Counted from the first letter of the stretch, positions 35,725 to 46,342 are shown. The stretch: DNA of 64,000 nucleotides from an uncultured Aquimarina sp. (GCA_947502885.1 CANNBP010000003.1:186001-250000), one strand, 5' to 3'. Numbers and translations: made by a program. The notes: a model not told the origin generated them from the letters alone.

Positions 35725-36558
35725 TTACCACCAAACAATAAAAAAGCGTTGAAACCTATCTTCATTGGTTTTTAACCAAACCAATGGTGACTTTTTTTCA
35801 GAAAGTAATTTTAAAATGTGTGATTCGATATCAGTAAAACTTTTCCAATCAGCACTATTACAAAATTTAGGATCTACAATCCAATCTTTTTTAGTTGGAA
35901 TGTTATAGGTATGTAAGCCATAATCTTCTTGAGTGAACGATTCTTTATGTAGCCAAAACCCAACAATACAATCATTATTAAGATAAGAAAATAGCTTGTT
36001 TTTCATAGAAACAGGTAAAAAAAGGTTCGCCATAAAACCTAAGTTTTGATGCATTATATTGGGATCTAGTTTAAGGTTTTTCAAAACTTTTTTTGCTTGA
36101 TCAGTGTATAATAATGGAAACTGTTTCTTTTCTAATTTTTCAGCTTTCTTAAGTAGAGTATCATTTCTATTGGGTCCAATCCACCTATTCAACTCTCCTT
36201 CAATCACAGGGTCATATAAATAAAATTTATAAACCAATTCGACATGAAGGACTTGGTCTTTTTTTAGGTCTTTTATTATAAAATCTATTTCTCCAATGGT
36301 AATTTTCTCATTAAAAACTTGAATATTTTTTGCTATAATACTATAACGGTCTGAGTTCTTAATATAAGAATCAAAAAACACCTCAACTCTTTTTCCCAAT
36401 ACCTCATTTACGTTAATTTTAAGCTTCGAAACATCTGTTTGGATTTGTTGACCTATAACCAGATTTTCAAAATCAAATAGCGGTATATCTGGAAGAATCC
36501 CTTGAATTGTCAAGGGGTGACTTTTTAAAAAACCAAAATATTCATTTTCTATTGACAC
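35725..36558 (-). CDS. DUF1853 family protein
   Basis: This 277-residue cytoplasmic protein has the DUF1853 signatures LHVELVYKFYLYD and LNRWIGPNRNDTLLKKAEKL, and QRFFIVWW near the end. The arrangement of acidic and lysine residues (GEIDFIIKD, then VELVYKFY) recalls the core of PD-(D/E)xK nucleases. That is inference, and activity is unknown. The gene starts 10 bp after the stop codon of a hybrid sensor kinase, so it is probably co-transcribed with it. Confidence 0.85.
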   Translation of the reverse strand: MSIENEYFGFLKSHPLTIQGILPDIPLFDFENLVIGQQIQTDVSKLKINVNEVLGKRVEVFFDSYIKNSDRYSIIAKNIQVFNEKITIGEIDFIIKDLKKDQVLHVELVYKFYLYDPVIEGELNRWIGPNRNDTLLKKAEKLEKKQFPLLYTDQAKKVLKNLKLDPNIMHQNLGFMANLFLPVSMKNKLFSYLNNDCIVGFWLHKESFTQEDYGLHTYNIPTKKDWIVDPKFCNSADWKSFTDIESHILKLLSEKKSPLVWLKTNEDRFQRFFIVWW

Positions 36559-36568
36559 CTAAAACTTC

Positions 36569-38638
36569 TTATTTTGAAAAAACCGAAAAATATTTAGTCA
36601 GCATAGGTTTAAGTATTTTTCTATCTACAGGTTTTGACACAAAATCATCACAACCTGCATTTAATGCTTTTTTAATATCTTCTTCTGTAGAATATGCTGT
36701 TTGTGCAATTATAGGAATATTTGGTCTTAATTTCTTTATTTTACGTGTAGCGGTATATCCATCCATTATAGGCATCCTAATATCCATAAGAATTAAATCT
36801 ATACCTTCATTTTTAGTGCAAAGATCAACAGCTTCTTTACCATTTTCTGCTCGATGAATAACAAATTTATAACTATTCATTTTTAGTAAAATAGTTTTCA
36901 AAAACAGAAAATTAACATCTCCATCTTCTACTATTAGAACGACTTGTTTTAAAGGAACATTTGACATATTGTTATCAGGGGTATCTACATTCTGCAAGGT
37001 AGAGTTAATAATCGGTAAATAAGGAAGTATCAACGTAAACGTAGATCCTTCACTAAACATCGATGTAAACTCAATATATCCTCCAATTAATTTTGCGTTT
37101 TTTTGTGCTATGGATAAACCAAGCCCTAGACCATCATAACTCTTGGTAACTTCTTTTTCTGATTGCGAAAAATTTCTAAAAATTAGTTCTTGATCCTCTT
37201 CTTTAATACCTATCCCTGTGTCTTTAATCCTAACCATTAACTTATTATCTTCTACACCAGACCAAATTTCAACTATTCCTTCTTTCGTAAATTTTATAGC
37301 GTTATCAATAAGATTATATAAGATTTTATTAATTTTTAACTTATCAATTAATATAACATTTTGATCTTCGGTCAAAGTATTATTAAAACGAATAGCAATA
37401 TTTTTACTAATTGCTTTGCTCTGAAAATCTAAAAACAATGTTTGTAGTACTTTATCTATATCAGTTTCTTGTTGTTCAACTTTGACTTGATTTGTTTCTA
37501 ATCTAGAAATTTCGATAATATCATCAATAATACTAATTAATTGAGTACTGCTATCCATTATTATCTTTGAGTACTCCTTTTGTGTATCTGGTGTAATTTC
37601 TGGATCATTTAATAATTCAGAAAAACCAATTATTCCATTCATAGGAGTCCTTATTTCATGAGAAATATTATGAATAAATGCGGTTTTAAGTTTATTACTT
37701 TCTTCTGCCCTCTCTTTGGCAACACTCAGCTCTTTAGTTTTTTGGAGTATTAAATAATTTAAATATCTATTTAACAACAAAATGATCAATAATAGTAGTA
37801 GTATAACTCCAGTAAGCGTTATCCAAAATTTTGTTTTTTTATAAAATGGAACAACTGCTTGATACAGCCAATTATCAAAAATAACCTCTTTATCACTATT
37901 CGTTATTCCTGCCGTTACTTTTGAAAGAATTTGGTTAAGAATTTGTTTATCTCTTTGAACTCCAATACTTGCAGCATATTTATATTCAGTTTCAGAAACT
38001 ACCTCAAGGTTTTTGAGATTCTCAGTTTTTATCAAGTAATTCGTAATTGCTTTTATACCTATAAAGGCATCATATTCTCCTGTACTAACTTTTTTCAAAC
38101 AGGTTAAATCATCTATTTCGGTTAGAATATTTAATTCACTTTGAGTATTATTTAAGATTTCTATTATAGAATAGTCTTTAGGTACTGTGACTAACTTGTC
38201 TCTGTAGTTTTCAAGTTTTTTACCGTAGTTTTCACCTTTTCTTGTAACAATAACATAATTAGACTCAAAAAACTGTCCATAAAATTTAAGGTATTCTTCT
38301 CTTAGGGGTGTTTGTTGTATTTCTAATACAATGTCTACTTTATTATTTTTTGCATCACTTATTACTTCTTCCCAATTGGAATATAATTTACGTTTAAACT
38401 TATAATCTATTTTACTCTCAATAAGCAGCAGGTAATCAACTAAAATACCATCAATCTGTTTTTTCTCATTAATAAACTGATATGGAGCATAATAAGGAAA
38501 CAATGCTATAGAAATACTATCATGATCATTTAACCATTGTTTCTCTTCCTTGGTAAGTAAATCTTTAGAATTAGAACATGAAAAAAATAGAGTTAATACT
38601 ATTAACGAAAAGAAAGTATATAGTAATTTTTTGAGCAT
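36569..38638 (-). CDS. Hybrid sensor histidine kinase with periplasmic solute-binding sensor (paralogue 1)
   Basis: 689 residues. The N-terminus has a signal sequence with a lipobox-like LFFSC. A type 3 solute-binding domain (~35-265) opens with LTKEEKQWLNDHDSISIALF-like residues and includes APYQFINEKKQIDG. One membrane helix (~275-297) leads to HisKA with phospho-acceptor His327 (ISHEIRTPMNG), a HATPase_c domain and a receiver domain with Asp619 (LILMDIRMP) and a conserved Lys in FVSKPVD. Periplasmic ligand binding should control phosphotransfer, as in EvgS/BvgS-type kinases. There is no separate DNA-binding output here. It is similar over its whole length to the gene at 38815-40884 and lies 10 bp before the DUF1853 gene. 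Confidence 0.93.
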   Translation of the reverse strand: MLKKLLYTFFSLIVLTLFFSCSNSKDLLTKEEKQWLNDHDSISIALFPYYAPYQFINEKKQIDGILVDYLLLIESKIDYKFKRKLYSNWEEVISDAKNNKVDIVLEIQQTPLREEYLKFYGQFFESNYVIVTRKGENYGKKLENYRDKLVTVPKDYSIIEILNNTQSELNILTEIDDLTCLKKVSTGEYDAFIGIKAITNYLIKTENLKNLEVVSETEYKYAASIGVQRDKQILNQILSKVTAGITNSDKEVIFDNWLYQAVVPFYKKTKFWITLTGVILLLLLIILLLNRYLNYLILQKTKELSVAKERAEESNKLKTAFIHNISHEIRTPMNGIIGFSELLNDPEITPDTQKEYSKIIMDSSTQLISIIDDIIEISRLETNQVKVEQQETDIDKVLQTLFLDFQSKAISKNIAIRFNNTLTEDQNVILIDKLKINKILYNLIDNAIKFTKEGIVEIWSGVEDNKLMVRIKDTGIGIKEEDQELIFRNFSQSEKEVTKSYDGLGLGLSIAQKNAKLIGGYIEFTSMFSEGSTFTLILPYLPIINSTLQNVDTPDNNMSNVPLKQVVLIVEDGDVNFLFLKTILLKMNSYKFVIHRAENGKEAVDLCTKNEGIDLILMDIRMPIMDGYTATRKIKKLRPNIPIIAQTAYSTEEDIKKALNAGCDDFVSKPVDRKILKPMLTKYFSVFSK

Positions 38639-38814
38639 AATTTCATCAATTGGTCCTTTGCTTTTCCTTCTCTTTTTTAATAAAGATACTATTAAATCTT
38701 AACACTTTCAAAAAACAACAACCTTATTTACAGCACTATACTTTAACCATACAATTAGTCATAATTTCACTTACCATTAGGTATAACTTAAGGTATTTTT
38801 AAAGAAATAATCTT

Positions 38815-40884
38815 TTATTCTACAGATATAGGCAAGTAAGTGTCTATCATTTTTTTAAGCATTTTAGGGTTTATAGGTTTCGATATAAAATCATCACAAC
38901 CAGCATCAAAAGCATTTTTAATATCTTCTTTACTTGTATATGCTGTTTGCGCAATTACTGGTAACAAAGGGTATATTTGTTTTATTTGTTTAGTGGCCTC
39001 ATATCCATTCATTTCAGGCATTTTAATATCCATTAAAATTAAGTCGATCATATCTGTTTCTTTACTAAACAAAACAGCTTCTTTACCATTTACGGCTCTA
39101 TGGATAGTAAAACTATACTCTTTCATTTTAGATAATATCGTTTTTAGAACCAAAAAATTAACATCTCCATCTTCTGCTATCAAAATAAGATAAGTTTTTG
39201 TATTTTCTTTTCTTCTTATTTCAATGTTTTCTTTGTTCGATTTTTCTTTTAAAACCGGAAAATATGGTATTTCTAATCTAAAAGTGGAGCCTTTATCCAA
39301 AACAGATGAAAAAGACAACTGCCCTTTCATCATTTTTGTATTTTCTAATGCAATCGTAAGTCCCAAACCTAAGCCTTGATATCTCTGTGATATCTGATCT
39401 TTAGATTTAGAAAAACTTTTGAATATGTGTTTTTGATCTTTAGGGTCAATTCCTACACCCGAATCTCTAACTGTAATGGTTAAGTACTTCTTTTTTATCA
39501 TACAGGTAACCAAAACTGCTCCTTTATTTGTATATGTTATTGCATTTCTCAATAATGCACCAATAGTTTTAGTAAACTTAATTTTATCTATCAACAAAAG
39601 GTTTTTATACTCATCAATTGTGTTATGCACTATTAATTCAATTCCTTTCTTCTTGGCTTTTGTTTCATACGTAGAAAAAACAACATCTAAGAGCTCAGTT
39701 ATATTGGTTTCTTCTTGATAAAGTTTAACTTGTTTTGTTTGCAACTTTGAAATTTCAAGAGTATTATCCATATTTTCAATAAGTTGTTTACAGCTATTTA
39801 CAATTGCTTCTATATAAACAGTTTTGTCAACATTAGCCATTTCTTCTTTCTTCAAAAATTTAGAAAAGAGAAGAATATTATTTACAGGAACCTTTATATC
39901 ATGAGAAACATTATTTATAAATGCTGTTTTTAAACTATTATCCTTTTCTGCTACATCTGTTGCTTTTCTTAATGCTGCTGTTTTTTGTTTAACAATTTGG
40001 CTCAGGTAAAAATTGATATCTATTATGATGATCAATAACAAAACAAAAAATATAAGAAGTGGCGCAAAAAAATTAACTCTTTTATAGAACGGAATTGTTT
40101 CTTTGTATAGCCAACTATCGATAATACCCTGTCGTTCTTTCTCAGAAATACTCTTAAGGGCTTTTGTTATTATATTATTTAAAGTATCGTTTGTTTTATC
40201 AACCGCAATTCCGGGAGCATAACTATGATCTAGCTCTTCACTTATTTTTAGAGCATTAAAATTCTTATAGTTTATTAAATAATTTGCAACTGCCTTAGGT
40301 CCTATATATGCCAGATGCTCTCCTCTATTTACTCTTTCTAGAGCATCCGTTTCACTTGCATAAGTATAAAGTATTATTTTAGGGAAATTTCTCTTTAAAA
40401 ACTCTTCTATAGCATAACCTTTTGGTACTGCAACCTCTTTACCTTCCAATTTACTTAATGTTAATTTTGAAGAGTTATTTTTTGCCGTAACAATAGCATA
40501 GGGAGTATCAAAAAGTTGATTGTGAAATATTAGATATTGATGCCTTTCCCAACTTTGTTGGGCTTCTAAGATCATATCTACCTGTTTGGTTTTTGCATCG
40601 CTAAGTACTTTTGACCATTCAAAATAATATTTACGTTTAAACTTATGCTCAATTTTTTCTTCTATAAGATCTAGGTAATCAATAAAAACTCCTTCGATCG
40701 TATTGTTTTTATTTATAAACTGATACGGAGGATAATAAGGAAATAGAGCAATACTAATAGAATCATTATTTTTTAACCATTCGATTTCAGAATTGGTAAG
40801 TACTTTTTCCTTCGAGCAAGAAGAAAAAAGTAGTATATACAAGAGGAATATTAGGGGTTTACGTAGTGATTTCCAATTTAACAT
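38815..40884 (-). CDS. Hybrid sensor histidine kinase with periplasmic solute-binding sensor (paralogue 2)
   Basis: 689 residues, the same length and domain order as the gene at 36569-38638: lipobox-like LFSSC, SBP3 sensor (~35-265, PPYQFINKNNTIEG), membrane helix (~275-297), HisKA with His328, HATPase_c, receiver with Asp619 (LILMDIKMP) and the lysine in FISKPIN. The H-box is VSHDIKVPVN instead of ISHEIRTPMN, so this copy has diverged around the phospho-acceptor while keeping the histidine. It arose by tandem duplication; the 176-bp gap between the copies may hold its partner's promoter. Ligand and regulated genes are unknown. Confidence 0.92.
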   Translation of the reverse strand: MLNWKSLRKPLIFLLYILLFSSCSKEKVLTNSEIEWLKNNDSISIALFPYYPPYQFINKNNTIEGVFIDYLDLIEEKIEHKFKRKYYFEWSKVLSDAKTKQVDMILEAQQSWERHQYLIFHNQLFDTPYAIVTAKNNSSKLTLSKLEGKEVAVPKGYAIEEFLKRNFPKIILYTYASETDALERVNRGEHLAYIGPKAVANYLINYKNFNALKISEELDHSYAPGIAVDKTNDTLNNIITKALKSISEKERQGIIDSWLYKETIPFYKRVNFFAPLLIFFVLLLIIIIDINFYLSQIVKQKTAALRKATDVAEKDNSLKTAFINNVSHDIKVPVNNILLFSKFLKKEEMANVDKTVYIEAIVNSCKQLIENMDNTLEISKLQTKQVKLYQEETNITELLDVVFSTYETKAKKKGIELIVHNTIDEYKNLLLIDKIKFTKTIGALLRNAITYTNKGAVLVTCMIKKKYLTITVRDSGVGIDPKDQKHIFKSFSKSKDQISQRYQGLGLGLTIALENTKMMKGQLSFSSVLDKGSTFRLEIPYFPVLKEKSNKENIEIRRKENTKTYLILIAEDGDVNFLVLKTILSKMKEYSFTIHRAVNGKEAVLFSKETDMIDLILMDIKMPEMNGYEATKQIKQIYPLLPVIAQTAYTSKEDIKNAFDAGCDDFISKPINPKMLKKMIDTYLPISVE

Positions 40885-40998
40885 TTAAACAAATTGTTCT
40901 AAAAAGATGACAATGATCTAGTTAAAGATAGTATAATGTTAAAGCTTTTTTAGCTAAAATTGAAAAATATTTACTATTAAGTCAAAATTTATTTACAG

Positions 40999-42012
40999 TT
41001 ATTTTTCTATTTCTGTACCATCTGGATACAATGCAAACCTACCTTTTGATGGATCATGAACATTATCATGACTTGGCCATGGCCATCCTCCAAATTCTGT
41101 TTGTTGGTACTCCAAAATAGCTTCTCGAATTTCTATTTGACTATTCATTACAAAGGGTCCATGTTTTACGACTGGCTCTTGTATAGGTTTTCCTTGTAAC
41201 ATCAAAAAATGTGATTCTACATCTCCATTTTTTATAGTAAACTCTTCTTTTGCATTTAAAATAATTTCGTGAGAAACAGGAATAGTGTACCCTTCTGTCT
41301 CAATTTCATTTCCTTTAAAAAAATAGATTGACCTGTTTATGCCTTCAGAGGCTTTTGGAAACGTAAAAGTAGCATGAGCATCCATTTTTAATGTCCAAAT
41401 TGCTATTTCGTTGTTAGGGTCAGACGCCCAAGAATCTGGTGCTGGATCTGGTGCTTTATGATCATTATCCAATATACCAGCAATTAATGTTATTTCTGTT
41501 TCATAACCAGACTGATCTTTCTTCTTTATAATAGGCACTTCGTCGCTCCATAACATTTTAAAGTGAGGCGGTACCATTTTCTTTTCTCTTGGAAGGTTTA
41601 ACCATATTTGAAAAAGTAAAAATGGATTATCTTTTTCTGTTTGTAATAATGGAAACATTTCAGAATGTTGTACTCCCTTACCTGCTGTCATCCACTGTAC
41701 ATCTCCGTTACCAAAACGACCTGCTGCTCCTAAGGAATCTGAATGGTCTACTAGTCCTTTTTGAACAATAGTAACAGTCTCAAAACCACGATGAGGATGT
41801 GCTGGAAAACCAGGAACTCTAGCTCCGTGATACATTCTCCAACCGTCTTTTAAAGTAAAGTCTTGACCTATATTACGTCCATCTAGAGATGCATCAGGTC
41901 CTAATTTACCATCTCCTTTGGGGTAATTGTCCTCATGATACGCACAAAATAAAAATGGATCTTGCGTTTCCCATGGAAAACCTAATGCTTTAATTTTGAT
42001 TATAGCAGACAT
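40999..42012 (-). CDS. Pirin-family protein
   Basis: This 337-residue cytoplasmic bicupin starts at the ATG at 42012; an upstream in-frame start at 42063 would add a Cys/Lys-rich stretch that is unlikely. The metal-binding cupin motif [10 protein letters not shown], then VDHSDS, and GKGVQHSE give the usual three His and one Glu ligands. The second cupin domain starts near residue 200 and carries the pirin C-terminal [11 protein letters not shown]. Some pirins have quercetin 2,3-dioxygenase activity and others act as redox-linked regulators; sequence does not decide. It is isolated from its neighbours. Confidence 0.92.
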   Translation of the reverse strand: MSAIIKIKALGFPWETQDPFLFCAYHEDNYPKGDGKLGPDASLDGRNIGQDFTLKDGWRMYHGARVPGFPAHPHRGFETVTIVQKGLVDHSDSLGAAGRFGNGDVQWMTAGKGVQHSEMFPLLQTEKDNPFLLFQIWLNLPREKKMVPPHFKMLWSDEVPIIKKKDQSGYETEITLIAGILDNDHKAPDPAPDSWASDPNNEIAIWTLKMDAHATFTFPKASEGINRSIYFFKGNEIETEGYTIPVSHEIILNAKEEFTIKNGDVESHFLMLQGKPIQEPVVKHGPFVMNSQIEIREAILEYQQTEFGGWPWPSHDNVHDPSKGRFALYPDGTEIEK

Positions 42013-42063
42013 GTTTTGCTTTTTATTAGATATGTCGTTCTTGAAACAAGTAAAAAATATCAA

Positions 42064-42369
42064 TCCAACATATCATGGGTTAAGGCTTCCAAAATAGTCA
42101 TTTAAGTTGAACCAGAAACATTTTTTACTCAAAACAGATGTACTTAAAACTTAGTTTAATTCTCTCGTTTGCTTTTTCCTATTTTTCATTCTTCTTAATT
42201 AAATTCTAAATTTCATGCATTTTTAGCATAAAAATCCCCCTGTTAATCTACAATTCTTAACCATTCAGCTAATTTGTTTTTACACATAGATACATATATC
42301 TATCTTTTATTTTTTATTAATTCTTACACTATTAATTAAACTCAATTTATTTAATAAAAACCAAAAAAA
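42064..42369. other. 306-bp divergent intergenic region
   Basis: AT-rich stretch between the pirin and the large T9SS-sorted gene. No ORF, strong hairpin or repeat seen, and the promoter is not clear to the eye. Confidence 0.4.
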
Positions 42370-45018
42370 ATGAAACACAAACTTTTACTCGTGTGCTTAC
42401 TCTTCAGTTGTTTAATGTCTGCTCAATCATTTGTAAAGGACTATAGTAATGCTACAACTACCTACCAATTACAAATGAATTTTCAAGAACAATCTTGGGG
42501 AGATGTTTACCTAAATGTTGAAGTTATAAACAAAGGATCAAACAATCTTAATGTTAGAAATGCTAAGGTTACATTTTTGTCTGATGCTACTCCTAGTCTA
42601 ATTAATTTCTTTCCTAATGGTAAAATTTCTTATCCTACAATCGGTTTTAATCAAACGCCAGATGGTAGCCAAATTAGAAATACCCTTATTATTGGTCTAG
42701 CTGATGAATCATGGGTAGATGATATGTTAGGCCCTAATGAAAGTTTTAAATTTAGAGTTGACCTAAGAGCCGTAACTTCTACATATGATGCTATTGCCGA
42801 TACCGTTAGATTTTACCTCGAAAATGAAGAACCTGATTTATTTACAGATGTGACTACTGATATAACAGGTAATGATGGTAACGCAGTAACTATAAATTAT
42901 AAAAATACCGTTGCTAATACAACCTCAACAGAAACGACTACCTCATCGGTTACATCTTCTTTTAGAGTAGATCAACAACATAATGTATGGGCGAATGATT
43001 TTGTTATAGGCACGACGCTATATGCAAGTGCTTATCCAGAGTCCTCTCCTTTATCTTTTACTCCTTCGGCAACTAATAACAATATCAATATATCATTTAC
43101 AAAATCTACTATTTCTACAGAAAATGTAACGGTAAGTGTTAGCGGGCTTCCTAATGGTGTTAACTCTACCATTACTTTAAAAAACAACGATATTAGTGGT
43201 GCTGATAAAAACGTACAAATCAGTAATGGTAACACTACTATTTCGCAAGTTCTAGTAGGAGGGTATTCTGTAACTGCAGGTTTATATACAGATAACGCAA
43301 ATAACCTGGTATATACACCTCAATATAACAATAGTATTGATATTTCTACAGGTGGTAATAATACTATTTCTATTTCTTATACATCTACTTCTGTTCATGA
43401 GTTTTCAGTTAAAGGTTTCCCTAAGTACTTGTCTCATGGTACAATCACTAATGCTGCTGCTGCTTTTGATGACAGTTTTAAAAACTCTCCTTTAAGTTCT
43501 ATTTTTAAGTATTCTGGTTTGGATGGTGCTGGTGATCGTGGAAAAATTCCTGATATGACACCTACAAAAAATACTATCGAACAAGCAAGACGTTTAGAGG
43601 CTAATCAAAACGGAAGAATAATTCTTCCTGTAATGGTTCACTATACAGCTAATGCTAGTGGTGGAGGGTCTCTTGAAGCTATAAAAGATTTAAGTGAAAA
43701 TCAGAATCTATACTATCACTATAGAAACCTTATTCAAGAAATTAAGGTAATGCTAAGTTATGAGGATGCTAATCATCCTAATCCAGGAGCGTTTGTAATC
43801 AGTCCAGATCTTATTGGAGCAATACAACAAGATGTTATTTTTGGAAACGATCACGATATCAGAACGATGAATATTAAGGTGAATGAAGAGGTTAAAAGAG
43901 CTTTTCAAGATGAAAATTTAAGCATCACTGACCTTCCGGTATTTGCAAACGATTTAAAAGGGTATTTTCAATCAGTAAACTTTGTTATTCATCATGTAGG
44001 TGAGTGTAAAATCCCTTTTGGTTATCAACAAAATGTATGGGCTGCTGGTTCTGCTCGATGGGTATTTGAAGGTGCTGGAGAGTTTAATGACCCTGTAAGT
44101 GAAGGTATTGAAGTTGCTAATTTCATGAATGACTTAGAATTATATACTGGTGCTTGGAAACCTGATTTTATTGCTTTTGACAGGTATGAAAGAGATTGTT
44201 TTGGTCCAGCTGCAGTACAAAATTATGCGTGGACTGCAAAACATTGGAATAGGTACCTGATCTTTTGTAAAGAAATTGCAGAACGTATTGGTAATGCACC
44301 AATTATGTTATGGCAAATTCCAGGTGGACATATGGCCACTACAGATGAAGTAATTACCAATTATAGTATTAGTCTACACTCTTCTGCCTCTGCTCCATTC
44401 TTTCTTGGAGATGATAGAATTGGAACAAACCTAAATACTATTAGACCAGATATTAAAAATATCTCTTTGCTACCTCATTATCAAGCTAGCAATGTAGGAG
44501 AGCTTTTGGCAAACGATAATGGTTATGATTGGAGTACATCAAACTTACAAAGGTTAGCTAACATGAATGTTTTCTCTATACTTTGGGGTGGTGGTTCTAC
44601 CACTGGTGTTGGTCCAATAGGTACAAATGGTGATGATGATGGATGGTTAGCTGCAAAAATAACAGAGTATTACAATAACCCTCCTGTTTATAAAACAATG
44701 GCAATAACGCCATATCAAGATGCTGCGTATTGTCAAAGTGGCGCAACCACTTCTACCACAAAGGATGGAAAAGAAATTTTGAGTATACAATTATTCCCTG
44801 TTCCTGCAAAGGATCAATTACACATAGATAGTTCTGCTCTTGGAAATAAATTTTCGGCAATTATACATGATATATATGGTAAAAAAGTAAATGCTCCTAA
44901 AAATGCTTCTGGAAACATTATAGATGTATCTAGCTTAGCAACTGGTGCTTATATTATTACTATTATTCCGAAGGGAGATACAAAAAATAAAGTTTCGCAA
45001 ATATTCTATAAACAATAG
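42370..45018 (+). CDS. Large secreted T9SS-sorted protein, putative glycoside hydrolase-like
   Basis: 882 residues with a signal peptide ending in CLMSAQ. The N-terminal ~190 residues form a beta-sandwich (SWGDVYLNVEVINKGSNNLNV), like cellulose-binding or Ig-like modules. A second beta-rich, Thr/Ser/Asn-rich segment runs to ~345. Residues ~350-780 look like a TIM-barrel enzyme with acidic motifs such as FDRYERDCFGP and aromatic MLWQIPGGHM, as expected for polysaccharide-degrading catalysis, but I cannot assign a GH family. The last ~75 residues are a T9SS sorting domain (LFPVPAKDQLHI...SLATGAYIITI). It should be exported across the outer membrane. A terminator follows. Confidence 0.8.
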   Translation: MKHKLLLVCLLFSCLMSAQSFVKDYSNATTTYQLQMNFQEQSWGDVYLNVEVINKGSNNLNVRNAKVTFLSDATPSLINFFPNGKISYPTIGFNQTPDGSQIRNTLIIGLADESWVDDMLGPNESFKFRVDLRAVTSTYDAIADTVRFYLENEEPDLFTDVTTDITGNDGNAVTINYKNTVANTTSTETTTSSVTSSFRVDQQHNVWANDFVIGTTLYASAYPESSPLSFTPSATNNNINISFTKSTISTENVTVSVSGLPNGVNSTITLKNNDISGADKNVQISNGNTTISQVLVGGYSVTAGLYTDNANNLVYTPQYNNSIDISTGGNNTISISYTSTSVHEFSVKGFPKYLSHGTITNAAAAFDDSFKNSPLSSIFKYSGLDGAGDRGKIPDMTPTKNTIEQARRLEANQNGRIILPVMVHYTANASGGGSLEAIKDLSENQNLYYHYRNLIQEIKVMLSYEDANHPNPGAFVISPDLIGAIQQDVIFGNDHDIRTMNIKVNEEVKRAFQDENLSITDLPVFANDLKGYFQSVNFVIHHVGECKIPFGYQQNVWAAGSARWVFEGAGEFNDPVSEGIEVANFMNDLELYTGAWKPDFIAFDRYERDCFGPAAVQNYAWTAKHWNRYLIFCKEIAERIGNAPIMLWQIPGGHMATTDEVITNYSISLHSSASAPFFLGDDRIGTNLNTIRPDIKNISLLPHYQASNVGELLANDNGYDWSTSNLQRLANMNVFSILWGGGSTTGVGPIGTNGDDDGWLAAKITEYYNNPPVYKTMAITPYQDAAYCQSGATTSTTKDGKEILSIQLFPVPAKDQLHIDSSALGNKFSAIIHDIYGKKVNAPKNASGNIIDVSSLATGAYIITIIPKGDTKNKVSQIFYKQ

Positions 45019-45053
45019 TATGTTTTAAAAAGGGTATATAGGCTCATTTACAC

Positions 45054-45090
45054 AAAAGAGCAATGAACTATGTTCATTGCTCTTTTTTTA
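45054..45090 (+). terminator. Strong terminator of the T9SS-sorted protein gene
   Basis: AAAAGAGCAATGAAC (45054-45068) pairs with GTTCATTGCTCTTTT (45072-45086), a 15-bp perfect stem with a 3-nt loop and a T-run. It may also serve the convergent LysE gene, since the left arm begins with A-rich sequence. Confidence 0.9.
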
Positions 45091-45105
45091 TTAAAATCTA
45101 TGAAT

Positions 45106-45747
45106 TTAATTATTCGCTTTTTTTACAGCAGATAGCATTAAACCACTAAAAATTAGTAGAGTTCCAATAATTTTATTTTGTAAATGTACTTTTTCTTTGT
45201 TTTGGAGATATTTCTTAAGTTTTGATGCAAATTTTACGTAGAGCAATAAACAAACACCATCAATTATTAAATATGTCGCTCCCAAAATTAATATTTGTGG
45301 TATAAAAGCTAAAGTTTGATCGATAAATAAAGGAAATAGAGCTGCAAAAAAGACAATTGCTTTTGGATTAGATGCAGACATAAAAAAACCCTCGCTATAG
45401 AGTTTTAAAAAGTTTTTATCTTTTTTTTGATTCGTAAACTCTCCTGTTTTAGGTTGTGAAACAATTTTTGTTATTCCCATATAAATCAAATATGTCACCC
45501 CAACCCATTTGATAAGGCTAAAAATTTCTCCTGAAGAAACAATAATCGAAGCTAACCCTAGAGATGATAAGATAATTTGTATTGCATTTGCGGATAAATC
45601 CCCCAATATAGTTCCTACTGTATTCTTTACACCATAATTCATACTATTCGCTGTTGCTAGTAATACGCTTGGCCCAGGTGTTATTCCTATAATCAACACA
45701 GTCCCTACAAATGAAATCCAAAGAGTTAAATTCATGTTACTTTTCAC
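45106..45747 (-). CDS. LysE/RhtB-family amino acid exporter
   Basis: This 213-residue inner-membrane protein has about six helices and the LysE signature GITPGPSVLLATANSMNYG near residue 22 (GPN/S after a membrane segment). The family exports amino acids or homoserine lactones; the substrate cannot be predicted. An alternative start (MNL at residue 5) is possible. It faces the T9SS-sorted protein gene across the terminator. Confidence 0.9.
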   Translation of the reverse strand: MKSNMNLTLWISFVGTVLIIGITPGPSVLLATANSMNYGVKNTVGTILGDLSANAIQIILSSLGLASIIVSSGEIFSLIKWVGVTYLIYMGITKIVSQPKTGEFTNQKKDKNFLKLYSEGFFMSASNPKAIVFFAALFPLFIDQTLAFIPQILILGATYLIIDGVCLLLYVKFASKLKKYLQNKEKVHLQNKIIGTLLIFSGLMLSAVKKANN

Positions 45748-45821
45748 GTTAAGTTATTAAAAAATACAAACCATTTTATTTACTATAAAATTACAATTTT
45801 CAATGTTTTAAAAACTCAAAT

Positions 45822-46268
45822 TTAGCTTTTTATTGGTTGCTCCATTTCGTACAAATCAAGCCCTACTCCCCAGTAATCTTTTTCTTTCCTCTTTAATTTA
45901 TAGTCAAATTTTTCGAAAAACTTATATGCAAACTGTGAAGTTGTAACCACTAGTTTTTCTACTGTTGGATCCAATTTAATCAACGCCAAACAATGCGTAA
46001 CTGCTTTTTTACCTAATCCTTTTCCAGCATAATCAGGGTAAAAAAATATCCATGTTATTCTTCCTGACTTATCCTTAGTTTTTACGTAATACCCTACTCC
46101 TCCAACTATTTGATTTTGATACTCAATGGTAAAATAAGTATCTGAATAATCTTTTAAATAATTTTCAAAGTCATTGGTTTCATTTGGACTGAAATACTTT
46201 GGTACATTGAGTTTGAAGATCTTTATCAACTCTTCGTTATCAGTTATTCTATAAGGTCGTATCATCAT
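45822..46268 (-). CDS. GNAT-family N-acetyltransferase
   Basis: This 148-residue single-domain enzyme has the acetyl-CoA-binding signature FYPDYAGKGLGKKAVTHCLAL (a Q/RxxGxG/A loop in the form AGKGLGK) near residues 84-95, preceded by a strand 'VGGVGYYVK'. It would acetylate a small molecule or protein amine. Substrate unknown. It lies 75 bp after the SRPBCC gene end in the same direction. Confidence 0.88.
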   Translation of the reverse strand: MMIRPYRITDNEELIKIFKLNVPKYFSPNETNDFENYLKDYSDTYFTIEYQNQIVGGVGYYVKTKDKSGRITWIFFYPDYAGKGLGKKAVTHCLALIKLDPTVEKLVVTTSQFAYKFFEKFDYKLKRKEKDYWGVGLDLYEMEQPIKS

Positions 46269-46342
46269 AAGTTTATCTGATTAGATATTCAATATTAAAA
46301 CAGTTTATATTTTCTATATAAAGTTTATGTTTACAACTTTAA

